Part shown: in pieces, positions 49,255-58,388 of the stretch | Layout: each line of letters starts with the position of its first letter | Position numbering within the stretch: the first letter of the stretch is position 1 | Source: Gaoshiqia sp050178015 | GTDB taxonomy: Bacteria; Bacteroidota; Bacteroidia; Bacteroidales; Prolixibacteraceae | NCBI GenBank assembly: GCA_050178015.1 | Contig: JBFXGM010000010.1 | Span: 70,727 to 134,726, forward strand | Length of the DNA stretch: 64,000 nucleotides | Direction: 5' to 3' | Program-made: the position numbers and the translations under genes | The notes under the pieces: model-generated | Databases searched by the model: none | Seen by the model: the letters and a program-made list of their open reading frames with translations, nothing else | What the model was told of the DNA's origin: nothing

Positions 49255-51609
49255 ATGTTCAGAAAATTACTTGTCTTACTGGCTTTCTGCCAAGGCTTGA
49301 GCGGAATTACGTTTGCTTCGTCCGACGAGGATGGCAAATCGGAGCGAAAGATCATCAGCGGCCATATTAAAGATGCAGAAAACGGCGAAACACTGATCGG
49401 CGCCACCCTTTTTGTTGAAGAGCGCGGAGTGGGCACCGCAAGTAACGAATACGGTTTTTATTCCATCTCACTATTGCCGGGATCCTACACGCTTTCTTAT
49501 TCATTTATCGGTTATCAGGTGGTTGAAAAGAAAATTGACCTGACTGAAAATACCGTGCTTGAAATTGAGCTGACACCGGAAAGCAAAAAGCTTCAGGAGG
49601 TCGTAATCGCTGCCGAAAAGAAAAACAAGAACATCACCCGGGTGGAGATGGGCGTGGAAAAGCTTCAACCCAAAGTGATTAAATCGATTCCTGCGTTGAT
49701 GGGCGAGGTTGATCTGATCAAGGCGATACAGTTGTTGCCTGGCGTGCAATCCACCAGCGAAGGAGGCTCTGGATTTAGCGTACGTGGCGGCACCCCCGAC
49801 CAGAACCTGATCCTGCTCGACGAAGCCACTGTTTACAACGCTTCGCACCTGATGGGCTTTTTCTCGGTATTTAACAACGATGCGGTAAACGACCTCAAGC
49901 TGTACAAAGGCGACGTCCCGGCCCAATACGGGGGCCGCCTCTCTTCGTTGCTCGATGTGCGCATGAAAGACGGCAATTCAAAAAAAATTACCGGGGCCGG
50001 CGGAATCGGCAGCATTTCCAGTCGTCTGACGCTGGAAGGCCCCATTGTTAAAGACCGCACAACCTTTCTTTTTTCCGGAAGAAGAACCTACCTCGATTTG
50101 TTTTTACCGCTCTCGGGTGATGAAGATGTAAAAGACAGCAAGCTATATTTTTATGATGCCAACATGAAATTCAGTCATCGGTTCAACGAAACCAACCGCC
50201 TGTTTGTGAGCGGCTACCTGGGGCGCGATGTGATGAAAAGCCCCGATTTCAGGATGGGATTTGGGAACAAAACCTTCACTGTTCGCTGGAACCACATCTT
50301 CACCCCGAAACTTTTTATGAACCTGACTACCGTTTGGAGCCGCTATGATTATGAGTTGGGCACTTCGGACGACCGCCCCGAGTCGTGGCTGTGGAAATCG
50401 GACCTGCAGGATGTCGGTTTGAAAGCAGACTTCAGCTATTTCATTCAACCCGAACATTCGCTTCAATTCGGATTACAAAGTTTTTACCACGGGTTCAACC
50501 CCGGATCGGCAAAAGGTATTGGTAATCAGACTGTATTTTCGGAATATACGGTTGAAAAAAACCAGTCGCTGGAACATGCGGGGTACGTGTCGCACCACCT
50601 GAAAATAGGCGAAAAATTGGTAGTGAAATATGGTGTTCGGGCATCGTTGTTCCAAAATATGGGCGAGGCCACGGTTTATCATTTTGATGAAAACTACGAG
50701 GTGATTGACTCTACGACATATGCAGCAGGCGATATTTACAAAAGCTATTTTGGGCTGGAGCCGCGCGTTGGCCTCAACCTCATGCTTTCCGAAGATGCCT
50801 CGGTGAAATTCAACTACAACCGCTCGCGCCAGTACATCCAGCAGGCCTCCAATTCTACGGCGGGCAGCCCGCTCGACGTTTGGTTCCCGGCCAGTCCCAA
50901 CATCAAACCCCAGGTGGCCGACCAGTTTGCGCTGGGCTATTTCCGGAATTTTGGGAATGATGTTTTCCAGGCTTCGGTGGAAGCGTATTACAAAGACATG
51001 CAGAACACGATCGACTTTGCCGACCATGCCGAATTGCTGCTCAACAAACATATGGAAGGAGAGGTGCGCGTGGGCAAATCGAAAGCCTATGGGATTGAAT
51101 TTTTGCTGAAAAAGACTGAAGGCCCGCTGACCGGCTGGCTGGGTTATACGTTGTCGCGTGCCGAACGCAAGGTGCCTGGCATAAATGAAGGAAAGACTTA
51201 CCTGGCCCCTTACGACAAGCCGCACGACATAAGCACTGTACTAAATTACGACCTTAGCAAACGGGTTTCTGTGTCGGCCAATTGGCTATATGCATCCGGC
51301 CAACCGGTTACCCTACCGGTCCAGCGCTATGAAATCAACGGATCCATCGTTCCCTTGTACTCCGAACGCAACGGCGCCCGCTACGACGATTATCACCGGC
51401 TCGACCTTTCGCTCACCCTTCGCGGGCGCAACAAAAGCAACCGCCCCTGGAGCGGCGAGTGGGTTTTCTCGGCCTACAACGTGTACAACCGGAAAAACAC
51501 CTGGGTACTCAACTTCAAACAAGATGAGGAGAATCCGCGCGAAACTTATGCCGAGAAAACCTATCTGTTCCCCATTGTACCGTCAGTTACCTATAACTTC
51601 AAATTCTGA
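49255..51609 (+). CDS. TonB-dependent receptor with carboxypeptidase-like regulatory domain
   Basis: A 784-residue outer-membrane transporter. The signal peptide ends near ITFAS. A carboxypeptidase-regulatory-like domain (about 30-115, ISGHIKDAENGETLIGATL) precedes a plug (SVRGGTPDQNLILLDEATVYNASHLMGFFSVFNNDAV) and a barrel ending in a terminal Phe (VTYNFKF). The plug wording and the paired DUF4249 gene place it in the group of FecA-like receptors with DUF4249 partners, not the SusC group. The cargo is unknown and could be a siderophore, peptide or small metabolite. Start and stop overlap by one base with the partner gene. Confidence 0.9.
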   Translation: MFRKLLVLLAFCQGLSGITFASSDEDGKSERKIISGHIKDAENGETLIGATLFVEERGVGTASNEYGFYSISLLPGSYTLSYSFIGYQVVEKKIDLTENTVLEIELTPESKKLQEVVIAAEKKNKNITRVEMGVEKLQPKVIKSIPALMGEVDLIKAIQLLPGVQSTSEGGSGFSVRGGTPDQNLILLDEATVYNASHLMGFFSVFNNDAVNDLKLYKGDVPAQYGGRLSSLLDVRMKDGNSKKITGAGGIGSISSRLTLEGPIVKDRTTFLFSGRRTYLDLFLPLSGDEDVKDSKLYFYDANMKFSHRFNETNRLFVSGYLGRDVMKSPDFRMGFGNKTFTVRWNHIFTPKLFMNLTTVWSRYDYELGTSDDRPESWLWKSDLQDVGLKADFSYFIQPEHSLQFGLQSFYHGFNPGSAKGIGNQTVFSEYTVEKNQSLEHAGYVSHHLKIGEKLVVKYGVRASLFQNMGEATVYHFDENYEVIDSTTYAAGDIYKSYFGLEPRVGLNLMLSEDASVKFNYNRSRQYIQQASNSTAGSPLDVWFPASPNIKPQVADQFALGYFRNFGNDVFQASVEAYYKDMQNTIDFADHAELLLNKHMEGEVRVGKSKAYGIEFLLKKTEGPLTGWLGYTLSRAERKVPGINEGKTYLAPYDKPHDISTVLNYDLSKRVSVSANWLYASGQPVTLPVQRYEINGSIVPLYSERNGARYDDYHRLDLSLTLRGRNKSNRPWSGEWVFSAYNVYNRKNTWVLNFKQDEENPRETYAEKTYLFPIVPSVTYNFKF

Positions 51610-52499
51610 TGACCATGAAACATTTAAAATACTTTCTTCCGGTTGTTTTATCCGCCCTCTTCTCCGCCTGTACCGAGCGGGTTGAAATTGACCTGAAAGA
51701 GGCTGGTGAATCCAGGCTGGTTGTTTTTGCCGAAATTACCAACGAACGTAAGGCCCATGCCTTGTACCTTTCGAGGTCGGTACCATATTTTTATAACCAG
51801 GAAAGCCCGGCGGTTTCCGGGGCCACTGTCCGGATCAGCGATGGAACAACCTCTATTCAGCTAACAGAAGATATTGCCCAACCCGGAGTTTATCTTACTC
51901 CGGAAGATTATGCCGGCATTCCGGGTTTTACTTACCGGCTGACCATTGAAGATGTAGATGTAAACGGCGATGGTACTGCCGAAACCTATTCTGCCGAAAC
52001 GGAGATGAAAACCACAGTTCCGGTTGAACACATCACGGTAATTTATAACAGTCGATGGGATGGCTGGGAAGTGAAACTCTATGCCCGTGAGCCGGGCGAA
52101 ACCACCGATTATTACCTGTTTAAGGTGTATAAAAACGGAGTGTTATACACGGATACCATCGATAACTACTGGACAACCGATGATAAATTCTTTAACGGGA
52201 ACACGATTGATGGGCCAATTGTCCAGTATTTTGACGAGGAAAAGGGTGAAATGGTAAATCCCGGCGATGTGGTTACCCTCGAAATGGCGGGAATCACCAA
52301 AGAATACTACGAATTTATTAACGCCTTGCAACAGGAGGTGAATGATAAGATCCCGCTTTTCAGCGGACCTGCTGCCAACCTGAAAGGAAACATCAGCAAC
52401 GGAGCGCTGGGCTTTTTTGCGGTGATGCCCACTTCCCGCGGATCGACTGTTTACCGTGGCGAGGGGCTCCCGCAAGCTGCTACTGTTCCGAATAATTGA
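51609..52499 (+). CDS. DUF4249 outer-membrane lipoprotein
   Basis: A 296-residue lipoprotein: signal with lipobox FSAC, then CTERVEIDLKEAG, acidic after the cysteine, which favours surface exposure. The DUF4249 fold starts with RLVVFAEITNERKAHALYLSRSVPYF and has repeated immunoglobulin-like strands (SGATVRISDGTTSIQLTEDI, FTYRLTIEDVDVNGDG). Its ATG overlaps the stop of the TonB receptor (TGATG), a coupling seen in most such pairs. It may be the ligand-binding lid of the receptor, like SusD for SusC. That role is inferred. Confidence 0.88.
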   Translation: MTMKHLKYFLPVVLSALFSACTERVEIDLKEAGESRLVVFAEITNERKAHALYLSRSVPYFYNQESPAVSGATVRISDGTTSIQLTEDIAQPGVYLTPEDYAGIPGFTYRLTIEDVDVNGDGTAETYSAETEMKTTVPVEHITVIYNSRWDGWEVKLYAREPGETTDYYLFKVYKNGVLYTDTIDNYWTTDDKFFNGNTIDGPIVQYFDEEKGEMVNPGDVVTLEMAGITKEYYEFINALQQEVNDKIPLFSGPAANLKGNISNGALGFFAVMPTSRGSTVYRGEGLPQAATVPNN

Positions 52500-52514
52500 T
52501 CAAAATTTGTTTTT

Positions 52515-53213
52515 TCACGCGATGGCCAGGGTGAGGATGCTGACCCTGGCCTTGCTGCTTTTGTGAATGGCGTGGGCACAGGCTTCCAGGGTAGAACCGG
52601 TGGTCACCACATCGTCCACCAAAACCAGGTGCTTGCCTTCAAGCTGTTTGGGGTCAGCCACTTCAAAAATGCCGTCCACGTTTTGCCAGCGTTCAAATCG
52701 CGACTTTCGGGTTTGGGTAGCCGTAAAAACCACCCGCTTAAGGTTGGTCGTATCCACTGGCACCTGGAATGCTTTTGAAAGTCCAAGTGCGATGTGGTAA
52801 CTTTGGTTGTAGCCCCGTTTGCGTTCTTTTTTCGGATGAAGGGGCACCGGACAGATCAGGTCGATATCCTCGAATTCGCCTGCTTGCCGCAGTTCGCATC
52901 CAAAGCGTTCACCCATTAATTCGCCGATTTCCTTCAAGCCACGGTATTTCAGCTGGTGCAATATTTTTTGGTAATTGCTCCCTTTGCGAAACTCGAAATA
53001 GGCACACGCCCGTTCAACAGGCACGCGCCCGTAAAAAAGCTGTTCCATCGGGTTTTCAGCTTGGCGGTGATGGTTGGTGCGCGGCATATGCAGCACGCAC
53101 GACAGACAAATGTGCCGCTCGTCGCGGATCAGTTTGCATCCGCAAACCACACAAATCCGGGGAAAGAGGAGCTCCAGAAAATGTTGGAGAATTTGATTGA
53201 CAGGTTCTTTCAT
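52515..53213 (-). CDS. comF: ComF-family phosphoribosyltransferase-like protein
   Basis: A 232-residue cytoplasmic protein. The N-terminal zinc-finger-like segment CVVCGCKLIRDERHICLSC holds the usual cysteines. The phosphoribosyltransferase-type core ends with LVLVDDVVTTGSTLEACAHAI, the PRPP-binding loop, near residue 205. The middle PVPLHPKKERKRGYNQSYHIAL is the most conserved ComF block. ComF proteins aid DNA uptake in competent bacteria and recombination in others; here no other competence gene is nearby. It is convergent with the DUF4249 gene. Confidence 0.93.
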   Translation of the reverse strand: MKEPVNQILQHFLELLFPRICVVCGCKLIRDERHICLSCVLHMPRTNHHRQAENPMEQLFYGRVPVERACAYFEFRKGSNYQKILHQLKYRGLKEIGELMGERFGCELRQAGEFEDIDLICPVPLHPKKERKRGYNQSYHIALGLSKAFQVPVDTTNLKRVVFTATQTRKSRFERWQNVDGIFEVADPKQLEGKHLVLVDDVVTTGSTLEACAHAIHKSSKARVSILTLAIA

Positions 53214-53492
53214 CGTGACTGGATATTTCGGTGAACGGTTTCAGCAGATAAAAGATAGTAATTTTATGCTTACTATTTTAATCCTGAGGTAACATCATCC
53301 GCTTCACTTAACAATTCCATTACACTCTTATAAACAAGCCATAATTTTCAGATGAAATAATGACCGTACTTTCACCGTGTCAATGAAGATGATTGGCAGA
53401 CAGGCATCACCGAAGAATTAAGCCGGTTATTTTTCGTCTAAAATGAGTAGGCTTAAATTCAGTACTTCCCCCTTCCCCTGAAAGTTATTCCC

Positions 53493-53523
53493 AAAGGTTG
53501 CTATTCCCGGCAACCTTTTTTTA
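53493..53523 (+). terminator. Orphan intrinsic terminator on the plus strand
   Basis: AAAGGTTGC (53493-53501) pairs with GCAACCTTT, followed by TTTTTATT. No plus-strand gene reaches it: the nearest, the DUF4249 gene, ends about 1 kb upstream and is convergent with comF. It may end a small RNA in the 391-base gap 53214-53604, where I see no open reading frame, or it may be a leftover. Confidence 0.7.
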
Positions 53524-53557
53524 TTGTCGCGTACTTTCCAAACAGATTATGAAAGAA

Positions 53558-53588
53558 GAAAGCCTGAAACAGGTTGTCCCAGGCTTTC
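53558..53588 (-). terminator. Terminator of the M3 peptidase gene
   Basis: GAAAGCCTG pairs with CAGGCTTTC around a 13-base loop, 17 bases past the peptidase stop. On the minus strand it is followed by TTCTTTC, so the T-run is interrupted. Confidence 0.65.
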
Positions 53589-53604
53589 AGTTATCGAGTG
53601 TTTC

Positions 53605-55713
53605 CTATTCATTTTTCAAACCGCTCCGCTCCAGCAAAGCATCCACGGTTGGTTCCTGCCCGCGAAAACGGATGTAAAGCTCCATCGGGTGCTCGCTGCC
53701 CCCCTTTTCGAGGATGTGGGTACGAAAGGCATCAGCAGTGGCGCGGTCAAAAATGCCGTGCTTTTTAAAAACCGAAAAAGCATCGGCATCCAGCACTTCG
53801 GCCCATTTGTAACTGTAGTAACCGGCATCGTAGCCGCCTGCAAAAATGTGCGAAAAAGAGGTGCTCATCAGCGAACCTTTCACCGGTTCGAATAATTCGG
53901 TGGGCGCCAAGGCCTTGGTTTCAAAATCGCTGACGGGTTTGTCAATTGGCTTTTCCAACGTATAGTAGGCCAGGTCGAGCATGCCGAAACTCAGCTGGCG
54001 CTCCGAAAAATAGCCGGCCTGGAAGTTTTTGGCAGCCACCAGTTTGTGGATCAGCTCTTCGGGCAGTTTTGCGCCGGTTTCGTAATGAACGGCAAAGCGG
54101 TCGAGCCATTCCTTTTCGTAGGCCCAGTTCTCGTGGATTTGCGAAGGCAGCTCCACAAAATCCCAAAATACGCTGGTTCCCGAGGTGCTTCCGTATTGGC
54201 ATTGGCTCAACATACCGTGCAGCGCGTGGCCAAACTCATGCAAAAAGGTGGTCACTTCCTCAAAAGTGAGCAATGATGGCCGGGTTTCGGTGGGCTTGGT
54301 AAAATTGCAAACAATGCTGACATGCGGCCGCACATTCCGTCCGTTTTCCATGTACTGATCATGAAAATCGGTCATCCAGGCCCCCGAACGTTTCCCGTCG
54401 CGTGGGAAAAAGTCGAGATACAGCACCGAGATAAAATCTCCTTTTTCATTGAAAACTTCGTATGGTTTCACTTCCGGGTGATACACCTGGATGTCGTTGT
54501 TTTCGCGGAGTTGCAGCCCGTAAAGTTCCCGCGCCAGGTCAAACACGCCGTCAATCACATTTTCGAGTTCGAAGTAAGGTTTCACCTCTTCCTCGTTAAA
54601 ACCATAACGGTCATTTTTCAGCTTTTCAGAATAATAGCTCCAATCCCACCGCTGAATTTTCCCGTCGAAACCGTTTTCACTGGCAAACTGCTGCACTTCG
54701 GCAAAGTCGCGTTCGGCAAAAGGGCGCGATGCAGCGTGCAATTCTTCCAGAAAAGCTTCCACCTTTTCAGGCGCTTCGGCCATGCGGCGGATAAGTTTGA
54801 AGGCGGCATGGTTCGGGTAGCCCAGCATGTTGGCTTTTTCCAGGTTCAGGTCCACCAGTTTTTTGATGATGGCTTTGTTGTCGTACTCATTGTCCTGGTT
54901 GCCTTTGTTGCTGAAGGCCCGGAACATTTGCTCACGCAGTTCGCGCTTATCGGCATATTTCATAAACGGGACATAGCTGGGGTATTGCAGGCTGAACACC
55001 CAACCTTCCTTGTTTTTTTGTTTGGCGGTGAGGGCGGCTGCCTCGCGGGCAAAATCGGGCAGTCCGGAAAGGTCGGCCTCGTTGGTGACATGCAGCTCAA
55101 AAGCGTTGGTTTCGGCCAGCACGTTATGCTGAAATTGCAGTCCGATTTTGCTCAGTTCCGAGGTAATCTCGCGATAGCGGACCTTTTCGGTTTCGCCCAG
55201 GTTGGCCCCGTTGCGTACAAATCCCTGGTAGGTATTTTCGAGCAGGGTTTGCTGTTCGGGCGAAAGTTGCAGACCCTCGCGTTGGTGGTAAACCGCCTTT
55301 ACCCGGGCAAAAAGTTCTTCGTTCAGCGAAATGTCATTGCTGAACTCCGACAACATCGGGGCAACCTGCTGGGCAATTTGCTGCATCTCGTCGTCGGTTT
55401 CAGCCGAGTTCAGGTTGAAAAAGATTTTGCGGATGATGCCCAGCCGTTTGCCACTGTTCTCCATCGCCTCGATGGTATTTTCAAAGGTGGGCGCTTGCGG
55501 ATTATCGATCACTGCTTGTATTTCGGCTTTCGCTTCGCTAATGGCTGCCTCGAAGGCGGGCAGGTAGTGTTCGTTTTTCAGCTGGTTGAAGGGGGCCGTT
55601 TGGTGAACAGTTCCGAAAGGCTCCAAAAGCGGATTCTTTTTTGTTTCTGCTTGTGTGTTCGTCATATTCGTCATCAATAAAAGGGCGCAAAAGGCGCCAA
55701 TACTTGTTTTCAT
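53605..55713 (-). CDS. dcp: M3 family zinc metallopeptidase, dipeptidyl carboxypeptidase-like
   Basis: A 702-residue exported peptidase that removes C-terminal dipeptides or degrades oligopeptides. A signal peptide (MKTSIGAFCALLLMTNMTNTQA) places it in the periplasm. The zinc site is HEFGH at 492-496, with third ligand Glu521 in DFVELPSQ, and GYFSERQLSFGMLDLAYY follows as in the family. The helical N-terminal part with HYLPAFEAAISEAKAEIQAVI is typical of Dcp/oligopeptidase A. The length is as expected. The specific choice of Dcp over oligopeptidase A rests on the signal peptide and overall pattern. Confidence 0.92.
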   Translation of the reverse strand: MKTSIGAFCALLLMTNMTNTQAETKKNPLLEPFGTVHQTAPFNQLKNEHYLPAFEAAISEAKAEIQAVIDNPQAPTFENTIEAMENSGKRLGIIRKIFFNLNSAETDDEMQQIAQQVAPMLSEFSNDISLNEELFARVKAVYHQREGLQLSPEQQTLLENTYQGFVRNGANLGETEKVRYREITSELSKIGLQFQHNVLAETNAFELHVTNEADLSGLPDFAREAAALTAKQKNKEGWVFSLQYPSYVPFMKYADKRELREQMFRAFSNKGNQDNEYDNKAIIKKLVDLNLEKANMLGYPNHAAFKLIRRMAEAPEKVEAFLEELHAASRPFAERDFAEVQQFASENGFDGKIQRWDWSYYSEKLKNDRYGFNEEEVKPYFELENVIDGVFDLARELYGLQLRENNDIQVYHPEVKPYEVFNEKGDFISVLYLDFFPRDGKRSGAWMTDFHDQYMENGRNVRPHVSIVCNFTKPTETRPSLLTFEEVTTFLHEFGHALHGMLSQCQYGSTSGTSVFWDFVELPSQIHENWAYEKEWLDRFAVHYETGAKLPEELIHKLVAAKNFQAGYFSERQLSFGMLDLAYYTLEKPIDKPVSDFETKALAPTELFEPVKGSLMSTSFSHIFAGGYDAGYYSYKWAEVLDADAFSVFKKHGIFDRATADAFRTHILEKGGSEHPMELYIRFRGQEPTVDALLERSGLKNE

Positions 55714-55856
55714 TGCTAATTCTTTAAGTTTTCAGTAATCTGTACAATAAGTAGCTGTGTAGAAATATGATTACAAAAAACTTCCGGATTTGTTCATCTG
55801 ATTGGTTGTACGATACCGAATGCTTCTTGAAAAGAAACCGCGATTTCCCTTTTAGG

Positions 55857-56441
55857 TCACTTTTTGGGTTTTCGTTTCTTCTTTTCCACCGACCAGCCAA
55901 ACTTGCCAATCGGTTCGCCTACTTTAAAATAGTGCCCGTGCGAGTAACAGATCGGTTCGGCTTTTTTCAGACTGAAGGCGCCGGTTTCGGGGTCGATATA
56001 CCGGTCGTCGGCAATCACGTTTACCACTTCCGAAATGAACATGTGGTGCGTTCCCAACTCCACGATTTCCTTCACTTTGCACTCAATGCTGATAGGCGCT
56101 TCGGCTACAATAGGCGCTTTCACCACGCTGGCCGGGGCCGGGGTGATGCCCATTTCTTTCCATTTATCGTAGTTGGCCCCCGAGCGCACCCCACACCAGT
56201 CGGTAGCGCGTGCCAGTTCCTCGGTGGTGAGGTTGATCACGTACTCGCCCGTGCGCTTGATGATGTCGTACGAATGCCGCGAGGGCCTCACCGAAATGTA
56301 GCACATAGGCGGATCGCTGCAAATGGTGCCTGTCCATGCGATCGTAATCAGGTTGTATTCGTCGGGGGTTTCGCCGCAGCTGACCAGGACGGCCGGTAGC
56401 GGATAAACCATTGTGCCGGGTTTCCAGTTTATTTTTGCCAT
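55857..56441 (-). CDS. Flavin reductase/FMN-binding split-barrel protein
   Basis: A 194-residue cytoplasmic protein of the flavin reductase-like family. The FMN-binding core reads YNLITIAWTGTICSDPPMCYISVRPSRHSYDIIKRTGEYVINL, with the TIAW..T segment and the SRHSY loop. The later segment CKVKEIVELGTHHMFISEVV is also conserved. These enzymes reduce FMN with NAD(P)H or accept electrons from rubredoxins. It has an extended basic C-terminus (VEKKKRKPKK). No partner oxygenase or hydrolase lies nearby, so the pathway is unknown. Confidence 0.92.
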   Translation of the reverse strand: MAKINWKPGTMVYPLPAVLVSCGETPDEYNLITIAWTGTICSDPPMCYISVRPSRHSYDIIKRTGEYVINLTTEELARATDWCGVRSGANYDKWKEMGITPAPASVVKAPIVAEAPISIECKVKEIVELGTHHMFISEVVNVIADDRYIDPETGAFSLKKAEPICYSHGHYFKVGEPIGKFGWSVEKKKRKPKK

Positions 56442-56647
56442 GTTTGTTTGTTGTTTCCAGATGGGTACAAAAGTATAAAAACTCCCGGGGAGAGGAAAAC
56501 AGGGCCGGATTCTCTTGTTTTATTCCTTTTCATTTATCAACAAGGAAATCGAAATAAACCTATTTCTTTATGCTGATAAAAACAGAACAGAATAGAATTT
56601 CTTTTTTCGATAAAAATTCATATCATTGCTTAAATTGAACAACTCTT

Positions 56648-57214
56648 ATGGCTGTTTCAAAATATATCCATCTAAGTCTGGAGAACAGATCTTCATTTGA
56701 GGCGTTTTTTAAGAAGAATTACCATCTGTCGTGCCTGGTTGCTTTGCGGTATGTTAAAAACGAACAGGAAGCAGAGGACATCGTCCAGGAAACTTTTCTC
56801 CACTTGTGGCAGAAAAGGGCCGACTTGAAAATTCAGAGAAACTTGAGAAATTATTTGCTCCATGCGGTAAAAAACAGGAGCATCAATTACCTGCACCGGG
56901 GAAAACATTTTGATGATTTGCCTGATAGTAACCTGCTTACCAACCTGAATGAGGATCCCGATGAAGCGTTTTCGGAAGAAGAGCTGGCCGTACAAATTGC
57001 TTCATCCATTGACGCACTGCCCAATCAGTGTAAAAAAATATTCCTTTTGGCCTATAACGATCACCTCACCTACGATCAAATTGCCTCAACGTTAAACCTC
57101 TCTAAAAATACCATTAAAACACAAATGGGGATTGCCTATAAAATCCTTAGGGAACGGTTAAGAAATTATTTCATAAATCTTTTTGCCCTGTCATTCAGTC
57201 GATTGTTCAAATAA
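56648..57214 (+). CDS. ECF-type RNA polymerase sigma factor
   Basis: A 188-residue sigma factor of the Bacteroidetes ECF expansion. Region 2 reads ALRYVKNEQEAEDIVQETFLHLWQKRADLKI, and region 4 IDALPNQCKKIFLLAYNDHLTYDQIASTLNLSKNTIKTQMGIAYKILRERL. It is followed by the FecR anti-sigma gene (115 bases to its ATG) and a SusC with an STN domain, the standard Fec-type surface-signalling set. When SusC/D bind their ligand, the signal passes to FecR and frees this sigma factor to transcribe the cassette. A variant -7-like TATCATTG lies at 56621-56628. Confidence 0.95.
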   Translation: MAVSKYIHLSLENRSSFEAFFKKNYHLSCLVALRYVKNEQEAEDIVQETFLHLWQKRADLKIQRNLRNYLLHAVKNRSINYLHRGKHFDDLPDSNLLTNLNEDPDEAFSEEELAVQIASSIDALPNQCKKIFLLAYNDHLTYDQIASTLNLSKNTIKTQMGIAYKILRERLRNYFINLFALSFSRLFK

Positions 57215-57328
57215 TAGAGGTTGATTTGCCCCATTCGGGAGAACCTCGTCATACTTTTTTCAAAAAAAATCGTATTCGACTTCACCCTTCTCCATCATTT
57301 CTGTGTCATAAATGAAAACGTTTTAGAA

Positions 57329-58285
57329 ATGGGGCAAGATAAATGGGAAACATGGGCATCGGTTTTGCACGGAGAGGCCACTGAGCCGGAAAGGGCTCAC
57401 CTGGATGCAGAAAGCGAGAAAGACATGAAGGCTGCACACCGGATTTTTAATGCCCGGGAAAAAGTTGGATTGGTCATGAAACTGAAATCGCCGGATGAAG
57501 CTTGGGACGAAATAAAGGGGAACCTATATTCATCCCGTGCCCGCTGGATGGAATTTTCAAAATATGCCGCCATTTTTTTACTCTCACTTTTAATTACCGG
57601 AAGTGTCTTTTGGGCTATTCGCCCGCTGCAAATGTTGGGTGACCAGTTTGCCAGTATTTCCGCTCCCAACGGGCAGATAACGAATATAACCTTGTTCGAT
57701 GGCACAAACGTTTGGCTAAATGCCGGATCGACCCTGACGTACAAGCAATCTTTTAATAACGACAACCGGGAAGTTATCCTGGAAGGAGAAGCGCTCTTTA
57801 CCGTCACAAAAAATGAGAAAATTCCCTTTATTGTTCATGCCGGAGATGCGCAGGTTAAGGTCTTTGGAACTCAATTCAATGTAAAAGCGTATAAAAATGA
57901 CATGAAAATAGAAACTGTTCTGATCGAAGGAGAAGTTCAATTTAGTTCCAACCAACAGTCGGTGATGATGAATCCGGGCGAGTTGGTGCTTTTCGAGAAA
58001 AGCTCTGGAAATTTGGTTAAAAACAGGGTTAACACCGAAGAATACACCTCGTGGAAAGGCGGGAAAATCTATTTCAACAATGAAACCCTTCACAGCTTGG
58101 CACAGCAACTTGAGCGCTGGTACGAAGTGAAAATTTCTTTTCAGGATGAACAGATTAAGTCCTTTCGGTTCTCCGGCGTAATCAACAAAGAAAAATCACT
58201 GGAATATACGTTGAATATTATCCAGGAAATCAACAAGATAAAATTTGAATTTAACCAGGATTATATCCTTGTAAAAGAAAAATAA
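57329..58285 (+). CDS. FecR-type anti-sigma factor
   Basis: A 318-residue inner-membrane protein that holds the ECF sigma factor and receives the signal from the STN domain of the paired SusC. A cytoplasmic N-terminus (MGQDKWETWASVLHGE) is followed by a single membrane segment (ISKYAAIFLLSLLITGSVFWAI at about 78-98, with one or two residues uncertain) and a periplasmic FecR domain (SAPNGQITNITLFDGTNVWLNAGSTLTY) plus a DUF4974 C-terminal part (LAQQLERWYEVKISF). The frame can start at a TTG at 57221, but the ATG at 57329 gives the usual FecR N-terminus. Confidence 0.93.
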   Translation: MGQDKWETWASVLHGEATEPERAHLDAESEKDMKAAHRIFNAREKVGLVMKLKSPDEAWDEIKGNLYSSRARWMEFSKYAAIFLLSLLITGSVFWAIRPLQMLGDQFASISAPNGQITNITLFDGTNVWLNAGSTLTYKQSFNNDNREVILEGEALFTVTKNEKIPFIVHAGDAQVKVFGTQFNVKAYKNDMKIETVLIEGEVQFSSNQQSVMMNPGELVLFEKSSGNLVKNRVNTEEYTSWKGGKIYFNNETLHSLAQQLERWYEVKISFQDEQIKSFRFSGVINKEKSLEYTLNIIQEINKIKFEFNQDYILVKEK

Positions 58286-58289
58286 AAGA

Positions 58290-58362
58290 AGGCCGGAGCA
58301 TGCTGGTCACATACCCCGGCCTAAATAATATCTAATACCAGTTTTAGCAGAACGGGTATTAG
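58290..58362. repeat. Two hairpins between the anti-sigma and susC genes
   Basis: AGGCCGG (58290-58296) pairs with CCGGCCT (58316-58322), and CTAATACC (58332-58339) with GGTATTAG (58355-58362). Neither has a T-run, so they are not standard terminators. They may stabilise or partly stop the transcript between FecR and the strongly expressed susC/D genes. Confidence 0.45.
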
Positions 58363-58388
58363 CAAGTTTAACACTCAAATACAAACCT

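Noticed and set aside
53214..53604. 6S RNA or SRP RNA in the peptidase-comF gap
   Set aside because: The long rod-like pairing of 6S RNA and the conserved tetraloop and GGAAGG core of SRP RNA are not visible, so only an unnamed small RNA remains possible.
54322..55680. A 452-codon open frame opposite the M3 peptidase gene
   Set aside because: It is fully antisense to a well-supported gene with HExxH zinc site, and its protein is an unstructured mix without family motifs. It is a by-product of codon bias on the coding strand.
57221..57328. N-terminal extension of the FecR gene from a TTG
   Set aside because: FecR proteins start with a short soluble part as seen from the ATG at 57329. The extension adds an odd hydrophobic stretch.
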